64,000 nucleotides of DNA from an uncultured Atopobiaceae bacterium (GCA_944320975.1 CALUJM010000008.1:21239-85238); one strand, 5' to 3'. Shown: positions 46,256 to 55,936, counted from the first letter of the stretch. Notes: a model not told the origin generated them from the sequence alone. Translations and numbers: made by a program.

Positions 46256-47557
46256 GTGGCCGAGAAACGCGACTTTCTTGACGAACTCATCGACCTGCAG
46301 AGCGACTGGCGGGCGCTCTCCGACCTGCCGAGCTCCATGGTGAGTTCGCTCGTTGACGACCCCGAGAACCGCAAGGTCTTCAACCCGGCGGACTACAAGG
46401 AGAAGCCCTTCGCCAACTCCAACCGCTGCCTGCGCGTGGCCGCCGACCGCGACGACGTGTGCTCGAAGTGCCTCGACGTCTGCCCGGTCACCAACGCGCT
46501 CAGGATCCACAAGAAGTCGGTCATCATCGGCGACGACTGCCGCAAGTGCGGCCTGTGCGCGGCGGTGTGCCCCACCGAGACCTACTCCACGCGCCACCAC
46601 ACGCCCCGCCAGCTCTACGACCAGATCGCCCGCGCGGCCTCTGCCTACGAGCAGTGCTACGTCACCTGCACCCGCGCGCTCAAGCGCCTGCCGCGCGGCA
46701 ACGAGGTCGTGCTTGCCTGCGTGGGCTCGGTTCCGCGCGACCTGTGGTTCTCGCTCATGGCGGACTACGACAACATCAGCATCTACCTGCCCGTGGGCAT
46801 CTGCGACCGCTGCCGCACCACCACCGGCGAGGAGGTCTACTCCGACGCCATCGCCACGGCGGAGGAGTGGGCGGACGCCGCGATGGGCCTCGAGGTCGAC
46901 GAGGCCGCGATGACCCACGAGTACACGCGCGCCTACAAGCGCAGCCAGTTCGTGAGCGGCGCGCTCCACTCAGCGGAGCGCCTGGTCACGCGCACAAACC
47001 CCGCGCTCGCGGGCGCCCAGGCGGTGGCCAAGAAGATCTCCGACCACTCCAAGCGCCTCGACCAGCTCCAGCGCGACCTCGAGGCCGCCGTGGGCGCCAA
47101 GACCTCCAGCAACCGCCAGCGCTATCTCACGCAGGGCCGCAAGCTCATGATGGGCTCGCTCCAGCGCGACGAGGGCCTGGCGGACTTCGTGAAGCTCGAG
47201 GTCCCCGTGTGCGACTCGAGCCTGTGCACCATGTGCGGCGAGTGCGCCAAGACGTGCACCACGCATGCCATCGACGTCGACAAGCAGGGCAACGTCACCG
47301 TGCGCAGCGCCTACTGCGTGAGCTGCGGCGCCTGCGTGACCGTATGCGAGGACGGCGCCCTTTCGATGGAGCCCATGGACGTGCGCGAGCTGGTGATCCC
47401 CGACAAGCTGACCGAGGAGGTCCGGCGCAGGAAGGCCCAGGCCAAGGCCAAGGCAAACGAGTACAAGGAGCTGGGCAAGAAGCAGCTCGACCGCGTGGCG
47501 GACGTCCTGGAGAAGCTCGATGACGGCTCCGGGGACGCCGGGGCGAAGAACCAGTAA
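46256..47557 (+). CDS. Multi-cluster 4Fe-4S ferredoxin-type protein of unknown role
   Basis: 433 aa, probably soluble. Two [4Fe-4S] motifs near the N-terminus (CSKCLDVCPV and CRKCGLCAAVCP, about residues 66-105) and two near the C-terminus (CTMCGECAKTC and CVSCGACVTVC, about 325-365) frame a central domain with CYVTC, LACVGSVPRD and GICDRCRTT. The charged C-terminal helix (RRRKAQAKAKANEYKELGKK) may mediate contacts. Probably an electron carrier of anaerobic metabolism. A TACAAT -10 lies at 46212-46217; GTG start after GAGAGGGGAAG. No redox partner gene is adjacent and I do not recognise the family by name. Confidence 0.7.
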   Translation: MAEKRDFLDELIDLQSDWRALSDLPSSMVSSLVDDPENRKVFNPADYKEKPFANSNRCLRVAADRDDVCSKCLDVCPVTNALRIHKKSVIIGDDCRKCGLCAAVCPTETYSTRHHTPRQLYDQIARAASAYEQCYVTCTRALKRLPRGNEVVLACVGSVPRDLWFSLMADYDNISIYLPVGICDRCRTTTGEEVYSDAIATAEEWADAAMGLEVDEAAMTHEYTRAYKRSQFVSGALHSAERLVTRTNPALAGAQAVAKKISDHSKRLDQLQRDLEAAVGAKTSSNRQRYLTQGRKLMMGSLQRDEGLADFVKLEVPVCDSSLCTMCGECAKTCTTHAIDVDKQGNVTVRSAYCVSCGACVTVCEDGALSMEPMDVRELVIPDKLTEEVRRRKAQAKAKANEYKELGKKQLDRVADVLEKLDDGSGDAGAKNQ

Positions 47558-47568
47558 AGGAGAAGAAC

Positions 47569-48645
47569 GTGTCGCTTTCCATTGGCATCGTGGGCCTGCC
47601 CAACGTGGGCAAGTCGACCCTGTTCACCGCGCTCACGCGCAAGGGCGGCCTGGCCGCGAACTACCCCTTCGCGACGATCGACCCCAACGTGGGCATCGTC
47701 GACGTGCCCGACGAGCGCCTGGGCAAGCTCGCCGAGATCGTCCACCCCGGCCGCATCGTGCCCGCGACGGTGGAGTTCGTGGACATCGCCGGCCTGGTCA
47801 AGGGCGCCAACGAGGGCGAGGGCCTCGGCAACCAGTTCCTCGCCAACATCCGCGAGACCGACGCCATCTGCGAGGTCGTGCGCTACTTCAAGGACCCCAA
47901 CGTCATGCGCGAGGTCGGTCGCGTGGGCGAGTTCGTCGACCCCGCGGGCGACGCCGACACCATCATGACCGAGCTCATCCTCGCCGACATCCAGACCCTC
48001 GAGAAGCAGCTCCCCAAGCTCGAGAAGGACGCCAAGCGCGAGAAGGACCTCGCCACCAAGCTCGACGTGGCGAAGCGGGCGCTCGCCTGGCTCAACGACG
48101 GCAAGCGCGCCGCCACGATGGAGATGACCGACGAGGAGCGCGCCGCGGCCAAGGGCCTGTTCCTGCTCACGATGAAGCCGATGCTCTATGTGGCCAACGT
48201 GGACGAGGACGCCCTGGGCGAGGAGCTCGAGCCCATCGACGGCGTGACGCCGATCCCCATCTGCGCCAAGGTCGAGGCCGAGCTCTCCGAGCTCGACCCG
48301 GAGGAGGCCGCCGAGTACCTCTCCGACCTGGGCCTCGAGAAGAGCGGCCTCGAGACGCTCGCGCAGGCGGCCTACCGCCTGCTGGGCCTGCAGAGCTATT
48401 TCACCGCGGGCGAGATGGAGGTCAAGGCCTGGACCGTGCGCATCGGCGCCAAGGCCCCCGAGGCCGCCGGCGTCATCCACTCCGACTTCGAGCGCGGCTT
48501 CATCAAGGCCGAGGTCGCGAGCTACGAGGACTACATCGAGCTCGGCGGCGAGGCCGGCTGCAAGAACGCCGGCAAGCTGCGCATCGAGGGCAAGGACTAC
48601 GTGGTCCAGGACGGCGACGTGATGCACTTCCGCTTCAACGTGTAG
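47569..48645 (+). CDS. ychF: Redox-regulated ATPase YchF (Obg-like, OLA1 family)
   Basis: 358 aa, full length. [11 protein letters not shown] (G1), [20 protein letters not shown] (G3 region) and NVDE replacing NKxD (G4), which explains ATP preference over GTP. C-terminal TGS domain with [15 protein letters not shown]. Binds ribosomes and is linked to stress responses. GTG start behind AAAGGAGAAG, 11 nt after the ferredoxin gene, so the two may be co-transcribed. Confidence 0.96.
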   Translation: MSLSIGIVGLPNVGKSTLFTALTRKGGLAANYPFATIDPNVGIVDVPDERLGKLAEIVHPGRIVPATVEFVDIAGLVKGANEGEGLGNQFLANIRETDAICEVVRYFKDPNVMREVGRVGEFVDPAGDADTIMTELILADIQTLEKQLPKLEKDAKREKDLATKLDVAKRALAWLNDGKRAATMEMTDEERAAAKGLFLLTMKPMLYVANVDEDALGEELEPIDGVTPIPICAKVEAELSELDPEEAAEYLSDLGLEKSGLETLAQAAYRLLGLQSYFTAGEMEVKAWTVRIGAKAPEAAGVIHSDFERGFIKAEVASYEDYIELGGEAGCKNAGKLRIEGKDYVVQDGDVMHFRFNV

Positions 48646-48673
48646 AGGCGCGGGCGGGCGATAAGAACGGCGC

Positions 48674-48715
48674 GGGCCGCGGGTCGAGGTTCTTCTCGGC
48701 CGCGCGGCCCTTTTT
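48674..48715 (+). terminator. Intrinsic terminator after ychF
   Basis: GGGCCGCG (48674-48681) pairs with CGCGGCCC (48703-48710), then TTTTT (48711-48715). The loop contains a GTTCTTCTCG word (48689-48698). Confidence 0.75.
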
Positions 48716-48730
48716 GCTGCCGTGGGGCTC

Positions 48731-48865
48731 GCTATCGAAAACGCCGCCATGGCACGCGGGCCCCTGCCACGGCGCCCGATTCGATAGCACGACTCCGGCC
48801 CCGCTATCAAAAACGCCGCCGTGGCACAGGTTCCCGTGCCACGGCGGCGAATTCGATAGCGGGGC
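48731..48865. repeat. Tandem pair of related hairpins
   Basis: Hairpin A (48731-48788): GCTATCGA with TCGATAGC outside, GCCGCC-TGGCA with TGCCA-GGCG inside. Hairpin B (48800-48865): CCCCGCTATC with GATAGCGGGG outside, GCCGCCGTGGCAC with its exact complement inside. Both share GCTATC, AAAACGCCGCC and TGGCAC. They lie between convergent genes ychF and the LCP gene. Confidence 0.75.
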
Positions 48866-48900
48866 CGGTCGCGCCTGCGGGCCGGCCGTCCTTCTCGGCG

Positions 48901-50430
48901 CTAGCCCTGGTCGGTGCCCAGGACCACGATGACGTCATAGGTGGTGGTGTAGGCGCCGGTGTTCTGCGAGACGCTGGACTGCGCCACGCCGAGCGTCTCC
49001 GCCACGCCGAGGGCCGCCGCCAGCGAGTCGTCGTTGTAGTAGATCCTTGTGACGTCGTTGCCGCTCTCGGACGCGTTGCCGGCGTCGGCCTCGAAGCCCA
49101 GCGAGGCCAGGTTCTCGGCGATGCTGCCCGCGAGGCCGTTGATGCCGGAGGCGTTGAGGACGCTCACCGACCCCGTGTACGAGGGCTCCACGGAGCCGTC
49201 GGTCCCGTCGGAGTCGGAGATGTTGGAGCCCCCGCCGATCGAGCCCGCCACGCCCGCGGTGAAGTCCTGGCTGGCGTCGGAGTAGGGGGACTCGCCGGCC
49301 TTGACGCGCTCCATCATCTCGCCCCAGGCGGCCTCGTCGGGAATCTCGTACCAGAGGTCGTTGATGTACTCGGAGATGGTGGGCGTCTGGCCCGAGTAGA
49401 TGTTGTTGTCGGCGTCCAGGCCGCGGAACTGCCCGACGAGGCCCACGATGTCGAGGGCGCTGAAGTCGGTGGTCACGCTGTCGGCGAGCTCGGAGACCGT
49501 GGCGGCCATGGTGGTGAGGTCGCCCAGCGCGAGGACCTTCTTGACGATGGCGGCGATCACCATGCGCTGGTTGGCGGCGCGGTAGAAGTCGCCCCCGCCG
49601 TAGTCGTCGTAGGCGTGGCGCGCGCGGCACAGCGCGAGCGCCTGCTCGCCGTTCAGGGTCTGGGTGCCCGCGGGCAGGTCGATGACGGCGTAGTCGTCGT
49701 GGACCGCGACGGGCAGCGTGACCTCGATGCCGCCGATGGTGTCGACGATCGAGGTGAGCTGCTCGAAGTCCACCTCGGCGTAGTGCGAGATGTCCACGTC
49801 CGCAAACTCCGAGACGACCTCGGTCATGTAGGCCGCCCCGCCGATGGCGTAGGCGTCGTTGATCTTGCGCTCGCCGTTCACGCCCATGTCAACGAGGGTG
49901 TCGCGCGGGATCGAGACGAGGGTGACCTTCTGTCCCGGCGGGTCCACGCGCGTGAGGATGATGGTGTCGGCGCGGAAGTTCGACGTGTCCGCGCCCCATT
50001 CCTCGGCGCGCCCCTCGCTCTTGTCGACGCCCAGCAGCAGCATGTAGAACGGCTGCTGGGGCTCGGTGGCCACGAGCTGCTGGCGCAGCTCGTCGGTGAC
50101 CACGTCCTTGTCGCTCAGGCGACCGTTGAGGTCGGCGAGCCACAGGCCCAGGGCCGTTCCCGTGCCCGCGAGAACCACGAGCACGGTGACGAGAAGAACG
50201 CGCGCGACGCGACCCGCCCCCTTCTTGCGACGGCGGCGCGTGTAGGCCTCGACCCCGTCGGCGCGCGACGGCGCCTGGTATGCGGAGCCGCCCGACGACG
50301 CCCCCGACCTGCGCGACGTGCGCGGCTCGGCGACGGCCCGGGAGTGGGCGCTGGCTGTTCCGTAACGGCTCTCTGAGAGGCGCGCCTGCTCGGCGCTCGT
50401 CATGCGTTTATGCGATTTTTTATTGGCCAC
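48901..50430 (-). CDS. LytR-CpsA-Psr (LCP) family wall polymer ligase
   Basis: 509 aa. Long basic cytoplasmic N-terminus, one membrane helix (VARVLLVTVLVVLAGTGTAL, about 74-95), LCP domain (about 125-300) with ADTIILTRVDPPGQKVTLVS, catalytic SIPRDTLVD, INDAYAIGG and the Arg-rich CRARHAYDDYGGGDFYRAANQR, then a C-terminal LytR_C domain (SVSVLNASGINGLAGSIAEN). These enzymes attach polysaccharide or teichoic-type polymers to peptidoglycan outside the membrane. GTG start at 50430; an ATG nine codons later is an alternative. Fits with the glycosyltransferases upstream. Confidence 0.92.
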   Translation of the reverse strand: MANKKSHKRMTSAEQARLSESRYGTASAHSRAVAEPRTSRRSGASSGGSAYQAPSRADGVEAYTRRRRKKGAGRVARVLLVTVLVVLAGTGTALGLWLADLNGRLSDKDVVTDELRQQLVATEPQQPFYMLLLGVDKSEGRAEEWGADTSNFRADTIILTRVDPPGQKVTLVSIPRDTLVDMGVNGERKINDAYAIGGAAYMTEVVSEFADVDISHYAEVDFEQLTSIVDTIGGIEVTLPVAVHDDYAVIDLPAGTQTLNGEQALALCRARHAYDDYGGGDFYRAANQRMVIAAIVKKVLALGDLTTMAATVSELADSVTTDFSALDIVGLVGQFRGLDADNNIYSGQTPTISEYINDLWYEIPDEAAWGEMMERVKAGESPYSDASQDFTAGVAGSIGGGSNISDSDGTDGSVEPSYTGSVSVLNASGINGLAGSIAENLASLGFEADAGNASESGNDVTRIYYNDDSLAAALGVAETLGVAQSSVSQNTGAYTTTYDVIVVLGTDQG

Positions 50431-50618
50431 GATGGACCTCTCCGTCGTTGTGGGGCGCAGGGCCCCGCGAGCAGCGTCAAGACAACCTCAGCATCATACG
50501 AAAACAAGATGTAAGGTGCATGAAGGGACGCATATTCGACCTTTTTCTTTCGAAAATGCAATAATACATGCGTTTGTGCGCATAAAATCGTTCCCAGGAG
50601 CCAAGAGGAAGAGGACAC
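50431..50618. other. Divergent control region of the LCP gene and guaA
   Basis: 188 nt of locally AT-rich DNA between divergent genes. A TATGAT on the minus strand (about 50498-50503) could be the LCP -10; AT-rich GCAATAATAC and CATAAAATCG near 50556-50589 could hold the guaA -10. No purine riboswitch fold was recognised. Confidence 0.4.
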
Positions 50619-52208
50619 ATGAGCGAGGCCACCCCCAAGCAGTTCGTGGCGGTTCTGGACTTTGGCGCCCAGTACGGGCAGCTGATCGCGCGCCGCGTGC
50701 GCGACCTGCACGTGTACTCGGAGATCGTGCCGTGCGACATCCCTGCCGACGAGCTCGCCGCCATGAGGCCCTCCGCGCTGATCCTCTCGGGCGGCCCCGC
50801 GAGCGTCTACGCCGAGGACGCGCCCAAGATCGACCCGGGCATCCTCGAGCTGGGCGTGCCGGTGCTGGGCTTTTGCTACGGCCACCAGATCATGGCCGTG
50901 ACGCTGGGCGGCGAGGTCGCGCACTCCGAGGTGGGCGAGTACGGGCCGGCCTCCATCAGGCGCAGCGGCGAGTCCGCGCTGTTCGCGGGCACGCCCGACG
51001 AGCAGACCGTGTGGATGAGCCACCGCGACGCGGTGAGCCACGTGCCCGAGGGCTTCGTCGTCACGTCGAGCACGGACGTGTGCCCCGTGGCGTCCATGGA
51101 GTGCGCCGAGCGCAAGCTCTTCTCGACCCAGTTCCACCCCGAGGTGCGCCACACCGAGCACGGCCGCGCGCTGCTGGAGAACTTCCTTTTTGGCATCTGC
51201 GGGCTCGACGCCACCTGGACCATGGACAACATCATCGAGGAGAAGGTCGCGGAGATCCGCGCGCAGGTGGGAGACCGCAAGGTCATCCTGGGCCTTTCCG
51301 GCGGCGTGGACTCCTCCGTGGTGGCCGCGCTCGTGCACCGCGCGATCGGCGACCAGCTGACCTGCGTCTTCGTGAACCACGGGATGCTGCGCAAGGGCGA
51401 GCCGGAGATGGTCGAGGAGGTCTTCCGCGACCAGTTCCAGGTGCCGCTCGTTCACGTCCACGCCGAGCGCCGCTACGAGCGCCTGCTCGCCGGCGTGACC
51501 GAGCCGGAGGAGAAGCGCCGCCGCATCGGCTCGGAGTTCTGGAAGGTCTTCTTCGACGAGGCCCAGCGCATCGGCGGCGTGGAGATGCTCGCCCAGGGCA
51601 CCATCTACCCGGACATCATCGAGTCCGGCGCGCGCAAGACCGGCGGCAAGGCCTCCACGATCAAGAGCCACCACAACCTGATCCCGTTCCCCGAGGGCGT
51701 GCACTTTGACCTCATCGAGCCGCTCGACCACTTCTTCAAGGACGAGGTGCGCGAGCTGGGCGTGGCGCTGGGCCTTCCGGACCGCATGGTCTACCGCCAG
51801 CCGTTCCCGGGCCCGGGCCTGGCCATCCGCATCATCGGCGAGGTGACCTCCGAGAAGCTCGAGGTCCTCAAGAACGCCGACGCCATCGTGCGCGAGGAGC
51901 TCGACGCCTACAACGAGCGCCTCTTCGATCAGACGGGCGAGCGCAACTCCGAGCACAGCTGCTGGCAGTACTTCGCCGTGCTGCCGGACATCCGCTCCGT
52001 GGGCGTCATGGGCGACGAGCGCACCTACGCGCGCCCGGTGATCGTGCGCGCCGTGGAGTCGAGCGACGCGATGACCGCGGACTGGGCGAAGCTGCCCTAC
52101 GACGTGCTGGGCCGTATCTCCAGCCGCATCGTGGCCGAGGTCCCCGGCGTGAACCGCGTGGTCTACGACGTCACTCCGAAGCCTCCCGCCACAATCGAGT
52201 GGGAGTAG
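50619..52208 (+). CDS. guaA: GMP synthase (glutamine-hydrolysing)
   Basis: Amidates XMP to GMP. 529 aa. Class I glutamine amidotransferase domain (1-about 200): GFCYGHQIM with catalytic Cys and QFHPEVRHTEHG with the His/Glu. ATP pyrophosphatase domain: GLSGGVDSSVVAAL P-loop. C-terminal dimerisation domain ending in TIEWE. ATG at 50619 preceded by AAGAGGAAGAGG. Single-gene transcript, ended by the hairpin at 52259-52288. Confidence 0.98.
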   Translation: MSEATPKQFVAVLDFGAQYGQLIARRVRDLHVYSEIVPCDIPADELAAMRPSALILSGGPASVYAEDAPKIDPGILELGVPVLGFCYGHQIMAVTLGGEVAHSEVGEYGPASIRRSGESALFAGTPDEQTVWMSHRDAVSHVPEGFVVTSSTDVCPVASMECAERKLFSTQFHPEVRHTEHGRALLENFLFGICGLDATWTMDNIIEEKVAEIRAQVGDRKVILGLSGGVDSSVVAALVHRAIGDQLTCVFVNHGMLRKGEPEMVEEVFRDQFQVPLVHVHAERRYERLLAGVTEPEEKRRRIGSEFWKVFFDEAQRIGGVEMLAQGTIYPDIIESGARKTGGKASTIKSHHNLIPFPEGVHFDLIEPLDHFFKDEVRELGVALGLPDRMVYRQPFPGPGLAIRIIGEVTSEKLEVLKNADAIVREELDAYNERLFDQTGERNSEHSCWQYFAVLPDIRSVGVMGDERTYARPVIVRAVESSDAMTADWAKLPYDVLGRISSRIVAEVPGVNRVVYDVTPKPPATIEWE

Positions 52209-52258
52209 GAATTTAATCTTACGATTAAGAAAACAGTACAAAGATTTTATTATACTAA

Positions 52259-52290
52259 GGCGGAGCCACTCTAATCTGCGGCTCCGCCTT
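52259..52290 (+). terminator. Probable terminator after guaA
   Basis: GGCGGAGCC (52259-52267) pairs with GGCTCCGCC (52280-52288), followed by TTCT only. It is preceded by a short AT-rich stretch with a TCTTA/TAAGA inverted repeat. Confidence 0.6.
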
Positions 52291-52305
52291 CTCCGTCCGA
52301 CCTCC

Positions 52306-52498
52306 CGTTGTCGCCCTCCCGAGAGGACAACAACGCCGCCGATTCCGCAGAACCGTCCGCTTTGGGTCCGGTTCTTGTACCCTGCAGAGGACAAGAACGT
52401 CAAGCGGTCAGCCCAACCCAAGGAGCCCCCATGAAGGCGCTCGTGCACGGCGGATGGCTGCTGGGCTGCCCGTGCAAAAGTGCCTGTCCCCTTTGCAC
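52306..52498. repeat. Three palindromic units in the guaA-tex gap
   Basis: CGTTGT with ACAACG-type arms at 52306-52335 (as at 40423); GTTCTTGT with ACAAGAAC at 52371-52398; and a single REP-like unit with a GGGGACAGG core on the minus strand and GTGCAAA arms at 52472-52498, nearly identical to the units at 383-463. No gene is visible in the 342-nt gap. All three units contain GGACA or GGGGACA. Confidence 0.75.
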
Positions 52499-52550
52499 GG
52501 TTCGGGTATGCTAGGGAACCTTGCACGCAACCGTTTGGAGCCACAGACAT

Positions 52551-54707
52551 ATGGACATCATCGCCACGCTCGCCGAGGAACTCGGCCTCAAGCCGGAGGC
52601 CGTCGCCGCCGCGGTCCAGCTCATCGACGAGGGCAACACCATCCCCTTCATCGCGCGCTACCGCAAGGAGGCCACGGGCGGCATGGACGACGTCGCCCTG
52701 CGCACCCTCGACGAGCGCCTCGCCTACCTGCGCAACCTCGAGAAGCGCAAGGCCGACGTCATCACGCTCATCGAGGCCCAGGGCAAGCTCACGCCCGAGC
52801 TCGAGGAGCAGATCCGCTCCGCCACCCAGCTCCAGCGCGTGGAGGACCTCTACAAGCCCTACCGCAAGAAGCGCCTGACGCGCGCGCAGAAGGCGCGCGA
52901 GGCCGGGCTCGAGCCGCTCGCCAACATGATCTTCATGCAGGTGGCCGCCAAGGGCTCGGCGCTCGACGAGGCGGCGCGCTTCGTGACGCCGGAGGCGGCC
53001 GAGGCGGGCTTCGACACGCCGGAGAAGGCCCTCGCCGGCGCCGCCGACATCGTGGCGGAGGTCGTGGCCGAGGATGCCGAGAACGTGGCCGACCTGCGCG
53101 ACTTCACGCTGGCCACGGCCGACATCGTGTCCGAGGCCGTGGACGCGGACGAGAAGACCCCCTACGAGCCCTACTACGACTTCGCCGAGCCGGCGTGCAA
53201 GATCCCCAACCACCGCGTGCTGGCCATCGACCGCGGCGAGCGCGAGGAGAAGCTCCGCGTGCGCGTGCGCGTGGACGACGCAGCTGCCGTCGCGCGCCTG
53301 GCCGCCCGCTGGCCGCGCCGCAGCGGCGTCTTCGCGCCGGTCCTGGATGCCGCCATCGCCGACGGCTACAAGCGCCTCATGGCCCCCTCGCTCGAGCGCG
53401 AGGTCCGCGCCAGGCTCACGGTGCGAGCCCAGACCGACGCCATCGGCGTCTTCGCCAAGAACGTCGAGAGCCTGCTCTCCGCCCGCCCCGTGCGCGGCGC
53501 CCGCGTGATCGCGCTCGACCCGGGCTTCCGCACGGGCTGCAAGGTGGCCGTGCTGGACGAGTACGGCACCCTGCTCGACCACGGCGTGGTCTACCCCACG
53601 GTGCCGCGCCGCGACGTGGCCGGCACCAAGCGCGAGCTCGCGCGCCTCGTGAGCCGCTACCGCATCAACACCATCGTCATCGGCAACGGCACGGCGAGCC
53701 GCGAGACCGAGGAGGTGGTCTCCGAGTTCATCGCCGAGTCGGCGCCCGACCTGCGCTACACCATCGTCAACGAGGCGGGCGCCTCGGTCTACTCCGCCTC
53801 CGAGCTCGCGAGCCAGGAGTACCCCGACCTCGACGTCACCACGCGCGGCGCCATGAGCCTGGGCCGCCGCCTGCAGGACCCGCTCGCCGAGCTCGTGAAG
53901 ATTCCGCCCCAGTCCATCGGCGTGGGCCAGTACCAGCACGACCTCGACCAGGCGGAGCTCGCCCGCACCCTGGGCAACGTGGTGGAGGACGTCGTCAACC
54001 GCGTGGGCGTGGACGTCAACACCGCGAGCGCGAGCCTGCTCGGCTACGTCTCGGGCATCACCGCCGCCGTGGCGCGAAACATCGTGGCCTACCGCGAGGA
54101 GAACGGCCCCTTCACGGACCGCCGCCAGCTCAAGAAGGTCCCCAAGCTCGGCCCCAGGGCCTATCAGAACGCGGCGGGCTTCCTGCGCGTGAGCGGCGGC
54201 GCCAACCCGCTCGACGCCACGGCGGTGCACCCGGAGAGCTATCCCGTGGCGCAGGCACTGCTCGAGCGCGCCGGCGTGACCGAGAAGGACCTCGCGCGCG
54301 GCGGCATCCCCGATATCAAGCAGCGCCTGGGCAACGTCGCCCTGCTCGCCGGCGAGCTCGGCTGCGGCGTCATGACGCTGGCCGACATCGTCTCCGAGCT
54401 GGAGAAACCCGGCCGCGACCCGCGCGACGACGCCCCCGAGGTGGTCTTCAGCCGCGCGGCGCTCTCGATCGACGACCTCGAGCCCGGCATGGAGCTCACG
54501 GGCACCGTGCGCAACGTCGTGGACTTCGGCGCCTTCGTCGACGTGGGCGTCCACCAGGACGGCCTCGTGCACATCTCCAAGATGGCCCGGCGCTTCGTCA
54601 AGCACCCGAGCGACGTCGTGGCGGTGGGGGACACCGTCACGGTCTGGGTCGAGCGCGTGGACCGCGACCGCGGCAAGATCTCGCTCACGATGGTGCCGGG
54701 CAAGTAG
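52551..54707 (+). CDS. tex: Tex family RNA-binding transcription/RNA processing protein
   Basis: 718 aa. N-terminal helical Tex domain (IPFIARYRKEATGGMDDVAL), YqgF/RuvC-like nuclease fold (IALDPGFRTGCKVAVLD), two helix-hairpin-helix elements (NTASASLLGYVSGI, KVPKLGPRAYQNAAGFLRV) and a C-terminal S1 domain (GMELTGTVRNVVDFGAFVDV). ATG at 52551 with TTGGAG at 52535-52540. A TATGCT -10-like box (52507-52512) lies just after the REP-like unit. Confidence 0.95.
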   Translation: MDIIATLAEELGLKPEAVAAAVQLIDEGNTIPFIARYRKEATGGMDDVALRTLDERLAYLRNLEKRKADVITLIEAQGKLTPELEEQIRSATQLQRVEDLYKPYRKKRLTRAQKAREAGLEPLANMIFMQVAAKGSALDEAARFVTPEAAEAGFDTPEKALAGAADIVAEVVAEDAENVADLRDFTLATADIVSEAVDADEKTPYEPYYDFAEPACKIPNHRVLAIDRGEREEKLRVRVRVDDAAAVARLAARWPRRSGVFAPVLDAAIADGYKRLMAPSLEREVRARLTVRAQTDAIGVFAKNVESLLSARPVRGARVIALDPGFRTGCKVAVLDEYGTLLDHGVVYPTVPRRDVAGTKRELARLVSRYRINTIVIGNGTASRETEEVVSEFIAESAPDLRYTIVNEAGASVYSASELASQEYPDLDVTTRGAMSLGRRLQDPLAELVKIPPQSIGVGQYQHDLDQAELARTLGNVVEDVVNRVGVDVNTASASLLGYVSGITAAVARNIVAYREENGPFTDRRQLKKVPKLGPRAYQNAAGFLRVSGGANPLDATAVHPESYPVAQALLERAGVTEKDLARGGIPDIKQRLGNVALLAGELGCGVMTLADIVSELEKPGRDPRDDAPEVVFSRAALSIDDLEPGMELTGTVRNVVDFGAFVDVGVHQDGLVHISKMARRFVKHPSDVVAVGDTVTVWVERVDRDRGKISLTMVPGK

Positions 54708-54764
54708 CGCGCGCCGCCGAGAAGAACGTCGGGCCGGCGGACGACCGGGATGCCGGGCGGGCGG

Positions 54765-55730
54765 CTAGGCCGCGGCGGTCGCGACGATGGGTGCGGTGCC
54801 GGTCAGGTCGCAGGCGGCGAGCGGATAGGCGCGGATGGCGGGGTCGTCGTAGGTGGCGTGGTAGTAGGTGAGCGAGCCCGCCGAGAAGCAGCTGGTGTAG
54901 AGGGTCTTCTCGTAGGTGCCGTTGCCCATCCTGGCCACGCCGTCGGGGACCGCCGCCGCGCCGAGCGTGCGGAAGAGGCGCGTGACGTTGGCCTTCTCGT
55001 CGCTCTGCGCGGGATAGTGGGCGTTCACGAACGCCGCGCGCACGAAGCGGGCCGGACCGCCGTAGTCTCCGGGCAGGCCCTGGACGCCTACGCCCGAGCC
55101 AAAGGGCCTGAGCTCGGCGCGGCCCCAGCCGGCCGCTGCGGGCAGGCCGTCGGTGAGCATGAGGTAGTTGCGCAGGTTCTGGCGGTGCCAGCCGAAGTCG
55201 GGCTCGTTGGTGAGCACGTCGACGTCATCCTCCCAGACCTTGAGGCCGCCCTCTAGGCACTCCACTACGACGCTGCCGGTCGCATCGCCCACGATCCAGT
55301 GGAGGTTGGCCACGGGCAGCTGCTCGTTGACCGGCTTGGCCACCACGGTCACGTGTGTCAGCGCGGTGCGCAGCTCCGCGAGCGTCGAGAAGTTCCGTGC
55401 GACCCAGTAGGGGAACTCATAGGCCGCCACGTTGGTGGTGCCGTCCACGGCTGCGGCAGCGTAGCGCGCGCTCTGCGGGAAGTTGAGGCCCGCGATGGCG
55501 AGTCCCGCGTCGTTGCCGCAGTCGAAGTAGAGCGGGATGCCCGCCACGACGATGCCCATGCCGATAACGGCGTGCCCGCGCGCGGGGTCCCCGGGACGCT
55601 CGAAGGCAGTCGGGACCTGGGCCGCCGGGGGCGTCACGACCACCTTCTCCCCATAGCCCTGGGTCCAGTCCAGGTTTCGTCCGAAGAACATGGCGCCGGT
55701 CTTGTCGGTGAAGCGGATGCCCGTGCACAT
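54765..55730 (-). CDS. Choloylglycine hydrolase family protein (bile salt hydrolase-like), copy 1
   Basis: 321-aa Ntn hydrolase that would split the amide of conjugated bile salts, or a related acyl amide. After Met removal Cys2 is the nucleophile; Arg18 and Asp21 (GRNLDW), Asn83 (GLNFPQSA), the Asn of LTNEPDFGW and the Arg of RFVRAAF complete the usual active-site set. No signal peptide, so cytoplasmic. Penicillin V acylases share this fold, so substrate is inferred. A close paralogue lies inverted at 61223-62185. GGAG precedes the start. Confidence 0.88.
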   Translation of the reverse strand: MCTGIRFTDKTGAMFFGRNLDWTQGYGEKVVVTPPAAQVPTAFERPGDPARGHAVIGMGIVVAGIPLYFDCGNDAGLAIAGLNFPQSARYAAAAVDGTTNVAAYEFPYWVARNFSTLAELRTALTHVTVVAKPVNEQLPVANLHWIVGDATGSVVVECLEGGLKVWEDDVDVLTNEPDFGWHRQNLRNYLMLTDGLPAAAGWGRAELRPFGSGVGVQGLPGDYGGPARFVRAAFVNAHYPAQSDEKANVTRLFRTLGAAAVPDGVARMGNGTYEKTLYTSCFSAGSLTYYHATYDDPAIRAYPLAACDLTGTAPIVATAAA

Positions 55731-55884
55731 AGGGCCGCTCCCTTCTCGTCGGCGGCGGGGCCGCAGGCGCGCGTGGGGAAGTTGGAGTCGTTGTAGCTGA
55801 AACGAAGCTCAGAATTCGGTAGATGGCGCGCTGGGTAGGCGAACGGGGGATAAATGGTCGCCAGCGGGTACCCGGGCCCCCATT

Positions 55885-55915
55885 TGAGACAATAGGGACA
55901 GGTTCGTTTGTCTCA
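55885..55915. repeat. Inverted repeat with TAGGGACAGG loop
   Basis: TGAGACAA (55885-55892) and TTGTCTCA (55908-55915) enclose TAGGGACAGGTTCG. Member of the GGGACAG family, single unit, just upstream of the CPBP protease gene. Confidence 0.65.
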
Positions 55916-55936
55916 TGCGCGCGCGTTGGAGGTGCC

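Noticed and set aside
50400..54605. Very long minus-strand open frame (about 1,400 codons) opposite guaA and tex
   Set aside because: It spans two well-supported genes and their intergenic repeats in antisense, has biased His/Val/Asp/Arg composition and no ribosome-binding site.
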